Source: Propionibacteriaceae bacterium
GTDB taxonomy: Bacteria; Actinomycetota; Actinomycetes; Propionibacteriales; Propionibacteriaceae
Length of the DNA stretch: 51,131 nt
NCBI GenBank assembly: GCA_030532575.1
Contig: JAUNKV010000020.1
Location: 1 to 51,131, forward strand
Reading direction: 5' to 3'
This document shows, in pieces, positions 37,227-46,712 of this stretch. The position numbers and the translations under genes were made by a program. Numbering within the stretch: position 1 is the stretch's first letter; every line of letters starts with the position of its first letter. Under the pieces are notes generated by a model. The model was not told where the DNA came from. It saw only the letters and a list, made by a program, of their open reading frames with translations, and ran no database searches.

Positions 37227-38474
37227 ATGCGGTTGCGCTTCGGTCTGACGGCCAGAGGCTGGACCCTCCTGATCGCAGGAGCGACGGTTGCCGTCACCGC
37301 CAGTTGGATCGGTGAACCCGATCTGGCCTGGATCGGGCTGTTCCTGGTGGCCATCCCTTGCCTGGGACTGCTGGTCGTGCTGTTCCTCTCGCCCCGGCTC
37401 ACGGTGGAGCGCAGCATCACACCGCCCTCGGTCACCGTCGGTGAGCAGGCCCGGGCCAAGCTGGTGGTCACCAACTCCCGCCGTCTCAACTTCTCCTCAC
37501 TGTCCTTCCAGGACCACACCCCCGAAACGCTCGGCCCCCACGCCTCCTTCGACCTGGCCCGGGGCATCACGGTGTGGCGGCAGGCCGCAGGCTACGAGGT
37601 CCCCACCTCGATGCGGGGGCACTTCCCGCTGGGACCGCTCAGCGTCAAGAACTTCGACCCCTTCGCCACCGCCTGGAAGCGCTGGCGGGTCCCGGGAGAA
37701 CCCGCTTGGCTGCGGGTGACCCCGGAGATCTGGGAGCTGCCCCTGCCGCGTTCCGGCAAGTCCGTGGGATCAACCGGCGAGGCCACCCCCCAACGCGTCG
37801 GCCAGGCCGGGACCGATGACATCCTGGTGCGCGAGTACCGCCACGGCGACGGACTGCGTCGGGTCCACTGGAAGATGACCGCCAAACGCGGGGAGCTGAT
37901 GGTGAGGCTGGAGGAACAGCCCTGGGACCCGGCGATGACGGTCCTGGTGGACACCCGCTCCCCAGCGCACCTGGGGACGGGGCGCAACTCCACCCTGGAG
38001 TGGGGCATCTCGTTCGGCACCTCCCTGGGAGGCGCACTGCTTGGGGAGCGACTGCGCATCGCGGTGGTCGGCGCGGACGGGATGATCTTCCAACCGCTCC
38101 GCGGGGAAGGCTCCTCCTCCTCGGAACGCCTCATCGCCGCCATGACCGAGGTCCAGGCCTCGGGGCGTGACTCCCTGGAGGACTGCCTCGCGGACCCTGA
38201 CGCGCTGAGCGCAGCCAAGTCCGTCGTCGCCTGTCTGGGGGTGCTGACCGCCCTCGACGCAGCAGCCCTGGTCGCGGCGACCACCGGGATGGCCCAGGCC
38301 GATGCCCTCGTCCCCGACCCCCAGGCCTTCGGGCTGCCACCGGAGCGGGCCCGGGCCCACGAGGAGGCCTGCCGCCTGTTGTCGAGCACCGGCTGGAACC
38401 TGGCCCACTACGGCCCGGGCACCTCGGTCCCGCAGGGCTGGCAGCTCCTCATGACCCGACGGGAGGCCCTGTGA
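37227..38474 (+). CDS. DUF58 domain protein
   Basis: The 415-residue protein has two N-terminal membrane helices (residues ~10-28 and ~32-52), a beta-rich extracytoplasmic-type region, and the DUF58 signature VREYRHGDGLRRVHWKMTAK, followed by a von Willebrand A-like fold. The family works with MoxR ATPases in an unknown maturation process. ATG 37227 follows the moxR stop by one base, and the stop overlaps the next start, so the three genes form an operon. Confidence 0.88.
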   Translation: MRLRFGLTARGWTLLIAGATVAVTASWIGEPDLAWIGLFLVAIPCLGLLVVLFLSPRLTVERSITPPSVTVGEQARAKLVVTNSRRLNFSSLSFQDHTPETLGPHASFDLARGITVWRQAAGYEVPTSMRGHFPLGPLSVKNFDPFATAWKRWRVPGEPAWLRVTPEIWELPLPRSGKSVGSTGEATPQRVGQAGTDDILVREYRHGDGLRRVHWKMTAKRGELMVRLEEQPWDPAMTVLVDTRSPAHLGTGRNSTLEWGISFGTSLGGALLGERLRIAVVGADGMIFQPLRGEGSSSSERLIAAMTEVQASGRDSLEDCLADPDALSAAKSVVACLGVLTALDAAALVAATTGMAQADALVPDPQAFGLPPERARAHEEACRLLSSTGWNLAHYGPGTSVPQGWQLLMTRREAL

Positions 38475-40621
38475 TGACACGACGTTCCTTCCTGCTGCCA
38501 CTGACGATCTCGGCAGCGGTGCTGCTCGGTCTGCTGCCGCTCGACCCGATGATCGAGGGGCCGCTGCTCAACTGGGAGCTGCTGCTCATCGTGCTGGCCC
38601 CCGGGGTGCTCGGCGCCGCGCTCGCCGGCGTCGGGGTGAGCCGTCTCCTCACGATGCTGTTGACCGGTGGGCTGTGCTTCGCCCTCCTCGGCTGGCGCGG
38701 TCTGGCCCTGTCCCCCACCGCCGACTGGATCAAGGGCTGGGGTGTGCTGACCGCAGCCGGGGTCCGCTCACTGTCGGACTCGGCGCTTCCGGTCTCCCCC
38801 TCCCCCGAGGTGATCTGGCTGTTGCTCCTGCTCGCCGCAGTCATCTGGAGCCTCACCGCGATGTTCGCCGAAGCCCTCGAACAGCCCGCCTGGGTGATCG
38901 TCACCCTGGCCCTGCCGTTCGGGATCGCCGCGCTGGCCCAACCGAGTGAACTCCCCTTCGACCTGTTCCTGCCGGTCGCCCTGGGGTACGCCGCGGTGAT
39001 GCTGGCGGCACCACGGCCCGGAACCTCACGCTTCGAGGGCGCCCGTTGGCTGCTCGGTGGCGTGGCCGCCGCGCTCGCCGTCGCCCTCACCCTGGCGGCC
39101 TCGGCCCTGCTCCCGCTGGGGAACAAGCAGCCGTGGAACTCGAACAAGGACGAGAGTCCCATTCAGCTCAGTGATCCGACGGTGGACCTGGCGGAGAACC
39201 TGCACCGCCCGGACCCCGTCACCGTGTTGACCTACTCATCCAGCGACAGGGCGCCGCACTACCTGCGCACCACCGCCATGTCGAAGCTCACCTCGCAGGG
39301 GGCGCAGCTCGACTCGATGAAGCTGCGCACCGGTGACCTCTCCGGGGCCTACGACTTCCCCGGAACCCGGGTGGAGTTGAACGTCGCGATGCGTTTCCCC
39401 TCGGAGTACCTGCCGATCCCGTTCTCCCCCGAGCGTTTCGACGCCGACGGGAACTGGGCCTGGGACCCGGAGACCCTCAGCGTGGTGGCCACCGGGGACG
39501 AAGGTGAGAGGCAGAGTTCCAAGCTGGAATACAGCACCGTCTCCGTGGTACCGGAGACCAATCCCGCCACCATCGCCCAGGCGCGGGCCGGGCAGAGCCC
39601 CGACGGCGAGCGCAGCCTGGAGGTACCCGCCGACGTCCCGGCCGGGGTGGCGGACCTGCTGGCCGAGGTCACGGCCGGGGCCGAGACAGATGGGGCGAAG
39701 GCGCTGGCCCTGGTGTCCTTCTTCCAGTCGGACCAGTTCACCTACTCCCTCAAGGCCCCCAGCTCGTCGGACACCAACGCGCTGGCCAGCTTCCTGCTGC
39801 AGGATCGCTCAGGCTACTGCATCCACTTCTCCATCAGCATGGCCCTGCTCGCCAGGATGTTGAAGATCCCCGCCCGGGTCGCAGTCGGTTTCACCGGCGG
39901 CACTCCTGAGGGCGAGGGCTTCGTGGTGACCACCGACAACATGCACGCCTGGCCCGAGCTGTACTTCGAGGGCCTGGGCTGGGTGCCCTTCGAACCCACC
40001 AAGTCCTACGGTTCATCGGGCTCGAGCCAGCAGGAGAACCCAGCACCACCGTCGGCCACGCCCAGCACCGAGACCGAGGCCCCACCCCCCTCCCCGACCC
40101 TGGAGCCCTCCCAGTCGGAGAGCGCCGAGCCCACGCAGTCGCCGAGCGGTCAGCCCGTCACGCCCCGGGGTGGCTCCCCGGACGGCGAGGGGGGCTCCCT
40201 GTGGGGGCTGATCCTCCTGGTCCTCCTCGGGCTGCTGGTGGTGCTGGCGATCCCCGCCCTGGTACGCGCGCTGCGCACCTGGTCCCGGCTGCGCACGACA
40301 CAGGAAGCTCCGGTGCTGGCCGCCTCGGCCTGGCGGGAGGTCCGCGACACCTTCACCGACCTGGGCCTTGACTGGCACTCCGGGTCTCCGGTTGCCTCGG
40401 CCCTGACAATGGCAGACGGACTGCCGTCCAGGGCCTCGGAGCGGCTGGGCGCGGTCGCCGAGATCGTGGAGCGCAGTCTCTACGCCCGCGACGCACCGGA
40501 CCTGACACAACTGCCCTCCCTCACCCGGCAGGTCCGGCGGCTGCTGCTGAGCGAGACCCCGGTCCCAAGGCGACTCGCCGCCGTAGTGGTGCCGCGCTCG
40601 CTGTTTCGACGGCGAGGCTGA
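38474..40621 (+). CDS. Transglutaminase-like membrane protein (TgpA type)
   Basis: The 715-residue protein has about six N-terminal membrane helices (to ~residue 215), then an extracytoplasmic region with a transglutaminase core. The catalytic Cys is in RSGYCIHFS, His in MHAWPEL, and Asp follows in the usual spacing (or FEP-type equivalent). A Pro/Ser/Thr/Glu-rich linker (~residues 515-565), one further helix (~575-600) and a DUF4129-like cytoplasmic tail close the protein. ATG 38474 has GGGAGG 7 nt upstream; GTG 38471 is an alternative. It is the third gene of the MoxR-DUF58-TgpA operon. Confidence 0.88.
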   Translation: MTRRSFLLPLTISAAVLLGLLPLDPMIEGPLLNWELLLIVLAPGVLGAALAGVGVSRLLTMLLTGGLCFALLGWRGLALSPTADWIKGWGVLTAAGVRSLSDSALPVSPSPEVIWLLLLLAAVIWSLTAMFAEALEQPAWVIVTLALPFGIAALAQPSELPFDLFLPVALGYAAVMLAAPRPGTSRFEGARWLLGGVAAALAVALTLAASALLPLGNKQPWNSNKDESPIQLSDPTVDLAENLHRPDPVTVLTYSSSDRAPHYLRTTAMSKLTSQGAQLDSMKLRTGDLSGAYDFPGTRVELNVAMRFPSEYLPIPFSPERFDADGNWAWDPETLSVVATGDEGERQSSKLEYSTVSVVPETNPATIAQARAGQSPDGERSLEVPADVPAGVADLLAEVTAGAETDGAKALALVSFFQSDQFTYSLKAPSSSDTNALASFLLQDRSGYCIHFSISMALLARMLKIPARVAVGFTGGTPEGEGFVVTTDNMHAWPELYFEGLGWVPFEPTKSYGSSGSSQQENPAPPSATPSTETEAPPPSPTLEPSQSESAEPTQSPSGQPVTPRGGSPDGEGGSLWGLILLVLLGLLVVLAIPALVRALRTWSRLRTTQEAPVLAASAWREVRDTFTDLGLDWHSGSPVASALTMADGLPSRASERLGAVAEIVERSLYARDAPDLTQLPSLTRQVRRLLLSETPVPRRLAAVVVPRSLFRRRG

Positions 40622-40664
40622 CGATCAGGATGCAAGGTGGGGTTCCCTGATTGCCGAGGGCACC

Positions 40665-40670
40665 TACAAT
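40665..40670 (+). promoter_or_regulatory. Candidate -10 element for the DUF3040 gene
   Basis: TACAAT is a near-perfect -10 hexamer 43 nt before the DUF3040 ATG. No convincing -35 is present. Confidence 0.4.
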
Positions 40671-40713
40671 GGGAGCCCCAGGTAGATCTGGTCATGCAAG
40701 AAGGAGGCTGGGG

Positions 40714-41103
40714 ATGGCTCTGTCCGAGCAGGAACAGCGACGACTGGAGCAGCTTGAGGCTTCCCTCATGGCTGATGATCCGGGACTCGCCGACACCTTG
40801 CGGGGGGTGCCGCAGTTCCGGGTCCAGAAGCGCCGCGCCACACTCGCGGCCCTCGGCATCCTCGCCGGGCTGACGGCCCTGGTGGTCGGCATCCAGATCC
40901 ACCCTGCCATCTCGGTGGCTGGATTCGTGCTGATGCTGGTCTCGGCCATCATGGGGATGAGTGCCTGGACCCGGATCGTTGAGGACGGTGTTCCGGCTGG
41001 CGAACCTCGTCCCCCACGCCCGACCCGGCAGCCCTCCCACAGCGACTTCATGGAAAAGCTCGAGGAGCGGTGGCGTCGCCGTCAGCAGGGTGAGGACCTC
41101 TGA
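40714..41103 (+). CDS. DUF3040 small membrane protein
   Basis: The 129-residue protein starts ALSEQEQRRLEQLEASL, typical of the actinobacterial DUF3040 family. It has two adjacent membrane helices (residues ~44-62 and ~66-86) and a basic C-terminal tail. The function is unknown; in many Actinobacteria the gene is near mraZ. AAGGAGG precedes the ATG. Confidence 0.88.
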   Translation: MALSEQEQRRLEQLEASLMADDPGLADTLRGVPQFRVQKRRATLAALGILAGLTALVVGIQIHPAISVAGFVLMLVSAIMGMSAWTRIVEDGVPAGEPRPPRPTRQPSHSDFMEKLEERWRRRQQGEDL

Positions 41104-41120
41104 AGGGGTCCAGCCATCCG

Positions 41121-42365
41121 ATGAGCCGCCACGTGATCGAACGGCACCGTCTGGGCTGTGGTCTGGAGTTGGCCGTGCTACCCGACCCCAGCTCCCCCGC
41201 CGTCGCGGTCAACCTGACCTTCCACGTCGGCTCGGTGGATGAGGACCCCCGGGCCACGGGATTCGCCCACCTCTTCGAGCACCTCATGTTCCAGGGCTCG
41301 GCCGAGGTCGCCCCCGGGGAGCACATGGCCACCATCGAGGCCCTCGGTGGCACCGTCAATGCCTACACCTCCTCCGACCGGACCGTCTACCACGAGACCG
41401 TGCCCCCGGGTGCCCTGGAACTGGTGCTGTGGCTCGAGGCCGACCGGATGAGAAGCCTCGACATCTCGCAGACCAATCTGGACGCCCAACGTGAGGTGGT
41501 GGCCCAGGAGAAGGCCCAGCGCTACGACAACCGCCCCTACGGCGACCTGTTGGACGCCCTGGTCACCCAGCACTTCCCGGCCGATCACCCCTATGGTCAT
41601 CTGCCGATCGGTTCGATGGCCCACCTCGAGGAGGCGACACTCACGGATGTCACCGCCTTCCACCGACGCTGGTACCGCCCCTCGAACGCCCGGCTGGTGC
41701 TGGCCGGGGCGGTGGACCCGGCCCTGGCCATCGACCTGGTGGAGCGTCACTTCGGGAACATCGACGACGCCCCGATCCCCGCGCGCCCCAGCCTCGCCGA
41801 CCCCTGGCAGCCGCCCGAGCCCCGGGTGCTCCGGGGTCGGGTGCCGCACCCGCTGGTCCACACCTCGTGGCTGGCTCCGCCCGCCGGTCGCCGCGACTTC
41901 TTGGCACTGGAACTGGGGCTCGCGGTGCTGACCGAGGGGCACGCCTCCCGGCTGCACCGGCGCCTGGTCAAGGAGACCGGGCTGGCCCAGGAGGTCCACG
42001 GGTTCCTCATCGGGCACCTGCGCAGCGCCTCGCTCGCGGTCATCCAGGCTCGCCCGAGCGAGGGCATTCCCGCTGACGAGCTGGAGCAGGCCCTGGCGGC
42101 CGAGCTGGCGGCCTTCACCGGCCCCGAGCCGAAGGAGCTCGCCCGCGCCCGGGCCAAGGCGGAGCGCGACTGGCTGGAGGAACTGGCCGGCGTCGAGGGC
42201 AGGGCAGCGGCTGCGGCCGACGCCTGGCTCGTCCACGGTGACCCCGAGCACATGAACACCCACCTGGCCGAGCTGTCCACCATCAGCGGCGAGGACATCG
42301 CCCACGTCCTCACGCTGGGTGATCGTCCCGCCGCACTGCACTACCTGCCTGAGGAGCTGCCGTGA
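41121..42365 (+). CDS. M16-family zinc peptidase (catalytic subunit)
   Basis: The 414-residue protein has the inverted zinc motif HLFEH (His50, Glu53, His54) and the downstream Glu130 ligand in REVVAQEK, so it should be an active pitrilysin/processing-peptidase-like enzyme. M16 enzymes of this size are two-domain and often work as heterodimers. The next gene, overlapping by 4 bp (GTGA), encodes a likely non-catalytic partner. The natural substrate is unknown. Confidence 0.93.
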   Translation: MSRHVIERHRLGCGLELAVLPDPSSPAVAVNLTFHVGSVDEDPRATGFAHLFEHLMFQGSAEVAPGEHMATIEALGGTVNAYTSSDRTVYHETVPPGALELVLWLEADRMRSLDISQTNLDAQREVVAQEKAQRYDNRPYGDLLDALVTQHFPADHPYGHLPIGSMAHLEEATLTDVTAFHRRWYRPSNARLVLAGAVDPALAIDLVERHFGNIDDAPIPARPSLADPWQPPEPRVLRGRVPHPLVHTSWLAPPAGRRDFLALELGLAVLTEGHASRLHRRLVKETGLAQEVHGFLIGHLRSASLAVIQARPSEGIPADELEQALAAELAAFTGPEPKELARARAKAERDWLEELAGVEGRAAAAADAWLVHGDPEHMNTHLAELSTISGEDIAHVLTLGDRPAALHYLPEELP

Positions 42366-43672
42366 GCCGTCCCGTCGTGCGAGACCCCGCGCCCTGGCAG
42401 TTTCCGCTTCCTGCAGAACGCATCCTCGACAACGGGCTTCGGCTGTGGCGCACCCACCTGCCGGGGCAGCGGTTGATCGCGGCAGAGCTGGTGCTGCCCG
42501 CCTCGGTGCACCACGAGGACCCGCGACTGGAGGGGTTGGCCACCGTCGCCCTGCACGCCGCCGACGAGGCCACCTGTTCCCACCCGGAGGTCGTCGAGGA
42601 GTTGGAGCTTCAGGGGGCGGCCCTGGGCGGCTCCGTCGCCTGGCACCACAGCAGCCTCTCGATCAGCGTCCCGGCGTGGCGGCTGGGCGAGGCATGGCCG
42701 CTGTTCGCCAGCGTGGTCCAGGAACCCGCCTACGAGGCTGACAGCGTCACCCACCACGTGGAAGCCCTGGATGCAGCCTGGCGGCGGCGGCAGGCCACCC
42801 CGGAGGGCCGGGGCTGGCAGCAGCTGCGGGCCACACTGTTCGGCACCGATGCCCGGGAGGGCCGGGACCTCACCGGAACCCCCGGGACGTTGGCCGCCAT
42901 CACCCCCCTCGAGGTGCGGGAGTGGCACTCCCGGTTCTGGACCCCCACCGGTGCGACGCTGGTGGTGGTCGGCGACCTGGAGGGCATCCCGGATGAGGCC
43001 CTGGCCGCCCGGTTCGCGGGTTGGAAAGCTGCTCCCGCACCCGAGGCCCTCCCCTCCGCCGCCCCTGATCCCGGGCGGTGCGTGGTGGTGGACCACCCGG
43101 ATGCCGCGCAGAGCGTGATCCGCTGCGCGGTGCTCACCCCGGGGCGCCGTGACCCGGACTGGGCCGCGCTGAAGCTCGGCGGTCACGCGATGGCCGGGGC
43201 CTTCTCATCGCGGCTGAACCTGGAGCTCAGGGAACGACGCGGCTTCACCTACGGGGTCTCCGGCGGGGTCACGGCCCGGCAGCAGGGCGGCTGGTTCACC
43301 GTCGGCACCTCGGTGGCCCCCGAGGCCACCGCCGAGTCAGTGGCCCTGATCCACGAGCACCTGGCCCTGGCCGAGGAGTTCACCACCCAGGAGGTCGCCG
43401 ACTGCGCCCGGTTCCTGGTGCAGATCGCCCCACTGAGCAACGAGACCTCCGCAGACATCGCCCACCAGAGCGCGCTGCTGGCCGCGGCTGGGGAACACCC
43501 ACGCTTCGTCAACGAGATCAGCGCCCTGCTGTCCGCCACCAGCGCCGAGGAGGTCTCCAGGGTGTGGCGAGAGCGGATCAGGGCAGCCGAACTCACCACC
43601 GTGGTCGTCGGACCGGCCGAGCAGGTCAGCGCGGAGCTGACCCGCCGCGGCATCATCCACGAGGTGCGCTGA
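42362..43672 (+). CDS. M16-family non-catalytic partner subunit
   Basis: The 436-residue protein has the same two-domain M16 fold as its neighbour, but where HxxEH is expected it reads VALHAADEAT, so the zinc site is lost. It keeps the C-terminal-domain motif LRERRGFTYGVSGG, whose Arg and Tyr contribute to substrate binding in heterodimeric M16 peptidases. It most likely completes the active site of the upstream subunit. GTG start, coupled to the previous stop. A repeat element begins 13 nt after its stop codon. Confidence 0.9.
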   Translation: MSRPVVRDPAPWQFPLPAERILDNGLRLWRTHLPGQRLIAAELVLPASVHHEDPRLEGLATVALHAADEATCSHPEVVEELELQGAALGGSVAWHHSSLSISVPAWRLGEAWPLFASVVQEPAYEADSVTHHVEALDAAWRRRQATPEGRGWQQLRATLFGTDAREGRDLTGTPGTLAAITPLEVREWHSRFWTPTGATLVVVGDLEGIPDEALAARFAGWKAAPAPEALPSAAPDPGRCVVVDHPDAAQSVIRCAVLTPGRRDPDWAALKLGGHAMAGAFSSRLNLELRERRGFTYGVSGGVTARQQGGWFTVGTSVAPEATAESVALIHEHLALAEEFTTQEVADCARFLVQIAPLSNETSADIAHQSALLAAAGEHPRFVNEISALLSATSAEEVSRVWRERIRAAELTTVVVGPAEQVSAELTRRGIIHEVR

Positions 43673-43685
43673 GCGCACTCTCTTG

Positions 43686-43844
43686 GAGGGTGCGCGGTGA
43701 GGTGGGATCGTCGCGAGGATCGTCATGGTGGCCACCTGGCAAGGCGAACGACGACGATCGCACTGGAGCGTGCGTTCGAGGAGGTCCGCAGCCAGGGGGT
43801 CACCAGGGCGACCGCAGTAGATTCCGCCCTCACCGCGGACCCTC
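43686..43844 (+). mobile_element. MITE-like element, copy B (inserted at the UPF0182 stop codon)
   Basis: This 159-bp copy has the best-preserved ends: GAGGGTGCGCGGTGAGG at the left and the inverse of GAGGGTCCGCGGTGAGG at the right (16 of 17 matching). The flanks are TTG (43683-43685) and TTA (43845-43847); the right one is the stop codon of the UPF0182 gene on the minus strand. It fills the gap between the M16 pair and that gene. Internally it diverges from copies A and C near 43790-43800 and 43828-43832. Confidence 0.8.
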
Positions 43845-46712
43845 TTAGGCCTGCTCGAGCAGGGCCAGCGCCTCCTCCATCTTCTGGCCGGCCTCGGTGT
43901 TCAAGCGCTGGTACCCGGCCAGGTCACCGGCGCGCAGCGCCTCGTCCGCCTCGGCACGCTTGGTCACCGACTCCTTGACCAGTTCCTTCGCCTGCTCCAA
44001 CGGGGCCTTGTCCTGCTGCGGGGGCTGGGCAGGGGTCTGCTCCTGCCCCGTCGGCTCCTCCCCCGTCAATGCCCCGGCATCGCCCTGGAACACCTGATCC
44101 AGGGCCGCCTGCAGGGTGTCACCGATGCCGACGTGCTCACCGAAACGCACCACGACGAACCGGAGCGCCGGGTAGCCGCCACTGGTCTGGCTGGTCTGGG
44201 TGTAGATCGGCTGCACGTACATCAGCCCACCACCCACGGGCAGGGTCAACAGGTTGCCGTAGATGGCCCGCGCGTTGCCCTGCCGGTTGAACGGTAGCAG
44301 GCGGTCGGCCACGGTCTCGTTGGTCGAGATCGCGTTGTAGGTCTGCCCGGGACCCGGGATCTGCTTGGCGTCCGAGAGTTTCAGCGCCCGGAGCTTGCCG
44401 TAGTTCGGGCTGGTGGCATCCGCGTTGACCGCCAGGTAGACCGAGAGGTTCTCGCGTCCCCTGGGCACGAACACCGTGGTGTTCGAGTAGTGCGCCTGCT
44501 CATCTCCCGGCCACTTGATGGTCAGGAAGTAGGGCGGCTCCTTGGTGCCCTGTTCACCGCCGTTGACGGGGTCGGAGGGAACCTCCCAGATGTCCGACTG
44601 CTGGAAGAAGGTGTACGGGCTGGTGGTGTGGTAGAGCCCCATCATCTGTCGCTGCACCTTGAACAGGTCCTGCGGGTAGCGCAGGTGGGCCATCAGCTCG
44701 GGTGAGATCTCCGACCTCGGGGTGATGAGTCCCGGGTAGACCTTCGACCAGGTGGCAAGGATCGGGTCGGCCTCGTCCCAGCCGTAGAGCGTGACGGTGC
44801 CGTCGTAGGCGTCCACCGTCGCCTTGACGGAGTTGCGCACGTAGTTGACCTGCGTGCCGCGCAGCATCTGGTCGGCCGAGGTGCGGGTGTCCTGGATGCC
44901 ATTGGTCCAGTCCACCCGGGTGGAGTTCGGGAAGTTCGCCGTCGTGGTGTAGGCGTCGATGATCCACACGATCCGGCCGTTCACCACGCTCGGGTAGGGA
45001 TCGGAGTCGACGGTGAGGAAGGGGGCGATCTGCTTGACCCGCTCCACCGGAACCCGGTCATGGATCAACCGGGACTCAGGATTGACCCGCTCCGACAGCA
45101 GCAGGTTGATGTCCCCGAACCGGATGGCGAAGGCCGCCTTGTTGACGAAGTTGCCGATCGGCACTCCCCCGGCCCCGTCGTAGGTGAACTTGGTCTCGGT
45201 GTGGCCCTCACCACCGCCGGGCGTGTCCAGCTCCACCGGTTCCGCCCCTTCCGGGGCACCGGCGACCACCCAGTGGGTGGACTGCTCACCGAAGTAGATG
45301 CGCGGCTGTGTGATGTCGAGCAGACCCTCGGTGGGGATGCCCCCCGAGAAATAGGTGGGTTCACCGTTGGATTCCCGCCGGTTGCCGTAGGCCGCGACCA
45401 TGCCGTAGCCGTGGGTGTAGACGGTGTGCATGTTGTTCCAGGTGTTCCCGGCCTCCACCGTCGCCAACTCCAGCTCCCGGGCCGCGACCACCGCGTCGGT
45501 CTCCCGGCCGTCGATGACGTAGCGGTCCACGTCCAGGGTGTCAGGGAAGCGGTAGTAGCCCCGGACCTGCTGCAGCTGCTCGAAGGTCGGGGCGATGACC
45601 GCCGGGTCCATGAGCCGGATGGCGGGCAGCGACTCCGCGTCGGCCCGGAGCTGACCGGCACTCACCGTCGTCACTGCCTCATAGTCGGTGATCTCCACGT
45701 CATCGATACCGAAGGCCGCGCGGGTCGCCTCGATGTTGTGGGCGATCCAAGGCCGCTCCAGGTCCGGCTCGTTGGGGCGCACCACGAAGCTGCGGATCAC
45801 CCACGGGTAGACCGAGGACACGATGAGGGAGGAGACCACCAGCAGCCCCACCGCAACCGCCGGGATGCTCCAGCGCACCTTGAAGGCGTTGTAGAAACAC
45901 AGCAGGGCGCAGATCAGCGCGATGCAGGCGACGATGAGAGCTGCCGGGATGCGCGCGGTGGCATCGGTGTAGTTGACCCCGGTGAACAGGTTGTTCTGGG
46001 TGGTGAGGAAACCATAGCGGTCCAGGAAGGCCGAGATGCTGTAGAACAGCAGGGCCAGTCCCAGCAGGATCGAGAGCTGACGTTGCGCAGGTTTCCCTGC
46101 CCGAACGTTGCCGGAGCCACGGAAGGCCGCCGCGTTGATCGCCCCGGTGAGGAAATGGATCACGATGGCGCTGAGCAGGCTCACGATGACGGTCAGGCTC
46201 AGGAAGAACAGCACGAAGCGCCACCACGGCAGATGGAAGACGTAGAAGGAGGCGTCCAGGCCGAAGACGGCGTCCTGGGTGCCGAAATCCGTGGCACGGA
46301 TCCAGGCCAGGAAGACCTGATCCTGCCCGGCGGCGTAGGCCCCGCCGAGGACCACGGCCAGCAGGGAGGGCACGAGCAGCATCGCCCGGGATCGCTGGTC
46401 CAGGGTGTCCCTCAGGTGGAGCAGCAGCTCGGAGTCGAGATTGCTGCGCCGAATCGGGGGCCGCAGCCGGTAGGCCATCGTTGAGCAGGTGTACAGGGCA
46501 CCGCCGAGCAGGAGCCCGAAGACCAGGAACAGGCCGACGCGGGCGGTGAGCTGGGTGACGAACACCGTCGTGGCGGACACGCTCTTGAACCACAGGAAAT
46601 CGGTCCAGAATCGAGCGAGCATGGTCGCGACCGTCGCCATGGCGAACAGGATGACGCCGGTGATGAGCAGTGGGCTCCTCCGGGGCGCTTCAAGGGTTTC
46701 CGCGGCCATCAT
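43845..46712 (-). CDS. UPF0182 family large membrane protein
   Basis: The 955-residue protein has about seven N-terminal membrane helices (to ~residue 320). A large domain follows, with the UPF0182 signatures NVRNSVKATVDAYDG-type (here YVRNSVKATVDAYDGTV) and YFGEQST. A Glu/Ala/Gln-rich coiled tail ends the protein. The function is unknown; it is widespread in Actinobacteria next to the YlbL gene. The ATG overlaps the stop of the upstream gene (ATGA) and has AAGGAGG nearby. Its TAA stop codon is the exact border of repeat copy B. Confidence 0.92.
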   Translation of the reverse strand: MMAAETLEAPRRSPLLITGVILFAMATVATMLARFWTDFLWFKSVSATTVFVTQLTARVGLFLVFGLLLGGALYTCSTMAYRLRPPIRRSNLDSELLLHLRDTLDQRSRAMLLVPSLLAVVLGGAYAAGQDQVFLAWIRATDFGTQDAVFGLDASFYVFHLPWWRFVLFFLSLTVIVSLLSAIVIHFLTGAINAAAFRGSGNVRAGKPAQRQLSILLGLALLFYSISAFLDRYGFLTTQNNLFTGVNYTDATARIPAALIVACIALICALLCFYNAFKVRWSIPAVAVGLLVVSSLIVSSVYPWVIRSFVVRPNEPDLERPWIAHNIEATRAAFGIDDVEITDYEAVTTVSAGQLRADAESLPAIRLMDPAVIAPTFEQLQQVRGYYRFPDTLDVDRYVIDGRETDAVVAARELELATVEAGNTWNNMHTVYTHGYGMVAAYGNRRESNGEPTYFSGGIPTEGLLDITQPRIYFGEQSTHWVVAGAPEGAEPVELDTPGGGEGHTETKFTYDGAGGVPIGNFVNKAAFAIRFGDINLLLSERVNPESRLIHDRVPVERVKQIAPFLTVDSDPYPSVVNGRIVWIIDAYTTTANFPNSTRVDWTNGIQDTRTSADQMLRGTQVNYVRNSVKATVDAYDGTVTLYGWDEADPILATWSKVYPGLITPRSEISPELMAHLRYPQDLFKVQRQMMGLYHTTSPYTFFQQSDIWEVPSDPVNGGEQGTKEPPYFLTIKWPGDEQAHYSNTTVFVPRGRENLSVYLAVNADATSPNYGKLRALKLSDAKQIPGPGQTYNAISTNETVADRLLPFNRQGNARAIYGNLLTLPVGGGLMYVQPIYTQTSQTSGGYPALRFVVVRFGEHVGIGDTLQAALDQVFQGDAGALTGEEPTGQEQTPAQPPQQDKAPLEQAKELVKESVTKRAEADEALRAGDLAGYQRLNTEAGQKMEEALALLEQA

